From Eubacterium sp. CAG:841 (lineage in GTDB: Bacteria > Bacillota > Clostridia > Oscillospirales > CAG-272): a DNA stretch of 21,993 nucleotides. A model generated the notes under the pieces. It was not told the origin of the DNA and did no database searches. It worked only from the letters and a program-made list of their open reading frames with translations. The translations under genes and the position numbers were made by a program. Positions 21,608 to 21,993 of the stretch are shown here, one piece after another; positions within the stretch are counted from its first letter, which is position 1; the number at the start of each line of letters is the position of its first letter. The stretch covers positions 46,370 through 68,362 of the forward strand of contig FR898234.1 in assembly GCA_000437375.1 (NCBI GenBank), given 5' to 3'.

Positions 21608-21993
21608 TTATTCCTCCTCTGCTTCTTCTTTCTTTACAAACTTACATTTGATCGGGAGCTTGTTAGCTGCAAGACGCATAGCTTCCTTTGCGTCTGCTTC
21701 GCTTACGCCGTCCATCTCAAACATAACTCTGCCCGGCTTAACAACTGCAACCCAGTATTCGGGAGAACCTTTACCGGAACCCATTCGGGTTTCAGCGGGT
21801 TTTTCCGTTATCGGCTTATCCGGGAAGATCTTTATCCATACCTGACCGCCACGCTTGATGTAACGCGTCATAGCGATACGGGCTGCTTCTATCTGGTTGC
21901 TTGTGATCCAAGCGGGTTCAAGTGCTGCAAGACCGAACGTTCCGTATGTTACGGTGTTACCTCTTGTAGCCTTGCCCTTCAGACGTCCGCGCT
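21608..21993 (-). CDS. rplP: 50S ribosomal protein L16 (5' end cut by the window)
   Basis: 128 codons are present, and comparison with the usual 144-residue protein suggests about 13 N-terminal residues lie beyond the window edge. The visible part begins RGRLKGKATRGNTVTYG, then LEPAWITSNQIEAARIAMTR and KVWIKIFPDKP-type sequence (here QVWIKIFPDKP), RMGSGKGSPEYWVAVVKPG, ending EEAEEE. An internal ATG at 21871 is not the start. L16 organises the A-site tRNA region of the 50S subunit. The acidic last codons double as the ribosome-binding site of rpmC. Confidence 0.97.
   Translation of the reverse strand, partial: RGRLKGKATRGNTVTYGTFGLAALEPAWITSNQIEAARIAMTRYIKRGGQVWIKIFPDKPITEKPAETRMGSGKGSPEYWVAVVKPGRVMFEMDGVSEADAKEAMRLAANKLPIKCKFVKKEEAEEE

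Noticed and set aside
1..21993. CRISPR array, tRNA, rRNA or riboswitch
   Set aside because: I saw no regularly spaced repeats, no tRNA cloverleaf and no known riboswitch core on reading both strands; a covariance-model scan was not possible.

Overview
The window reads as chromosomal DNA of an endospore-forming low-to-mid GC Clostridium-class Firmicute (Bacillota), probably an uncultured gut lineage near Oscillospiraceae/Ruminococcaceae. The evidence is the Firmicute gene order, zinc-binding forms of S4, S14, L36 and adenylate kinase, strong Shine-Dalgarno sites, the rimP-nusA-ylxR-ylxQ-infB order, a tiny spoVM sporulation gene, and a carbohydrate-active flank. The genus call is inference. Almost every gene is on the minus strand, so transcription runs from high to low coordinates.

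Region A (21993 to 10662) is the 3' two thirds of the S10-spc-alpha ribosomal superoperon: rplP (cut by the window edge), rpmC, rpsQ, rplN, rplX, rplE, rpsN, rpsH, rplF, rplR, rpsE, rpmD, rplO, secY, adk, map, infA, rpmJ, rpsM, rpsK, rpsD, rpoA, rplQ. It makes ribosomal proteins, the SecY channel, adenylate kinase, methionine aminopeptidase, IF-1 and RNA polymerase alpha. It ends at a strong bidirectional terminator (10662-10700). Four spacers in this compact operon (rpsQ-rplN, rpsN-rpsH, secY-adk, rpsD-rpoA) are longer than the rest and filled with hairpins.

Region B (10663 to 9896) is the most interesting part. A plus-strand gene encodes a 71-residue XRE-type repressor. Next to it is a perfect TTGACA-17-TATAAT promoter pointing the other way, flanked and overlapped by two near-identical 17-bp palindromes. 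That promoter would make an RNA of about 180 nt containing a 23-bp inverted repeat, an inner hairpin and a candidate terminator, with no convincing protein-coding start. Beyond it is a 27-codon plus-strand gene that I identify as spoVM, with a sporulation-sigma-like promoter back to back with the vegetative promoter of the rimP operon.

Region C (9976 to 3158) is the rimP-nusA-ylxR-ylxQ-infB operon with a strong leader hairpin. Instead of the usual rbfA/truB continuation, a putative glycoside hydrolase follows infB after 12 bp. Region D (3157 to 1) holds a 356-bp gap with dispersed-repeat-like hairpins, a terminator and a promoter; a cytoplasmic GH27 alpha-galactosidase translationally coupled to a 64-residue zinc-ribbon protein; and a BMP-family lipoprotein with its own promoter. 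No tRNA, rRNA, CRISPR array, transposase or phage gene was recognised.
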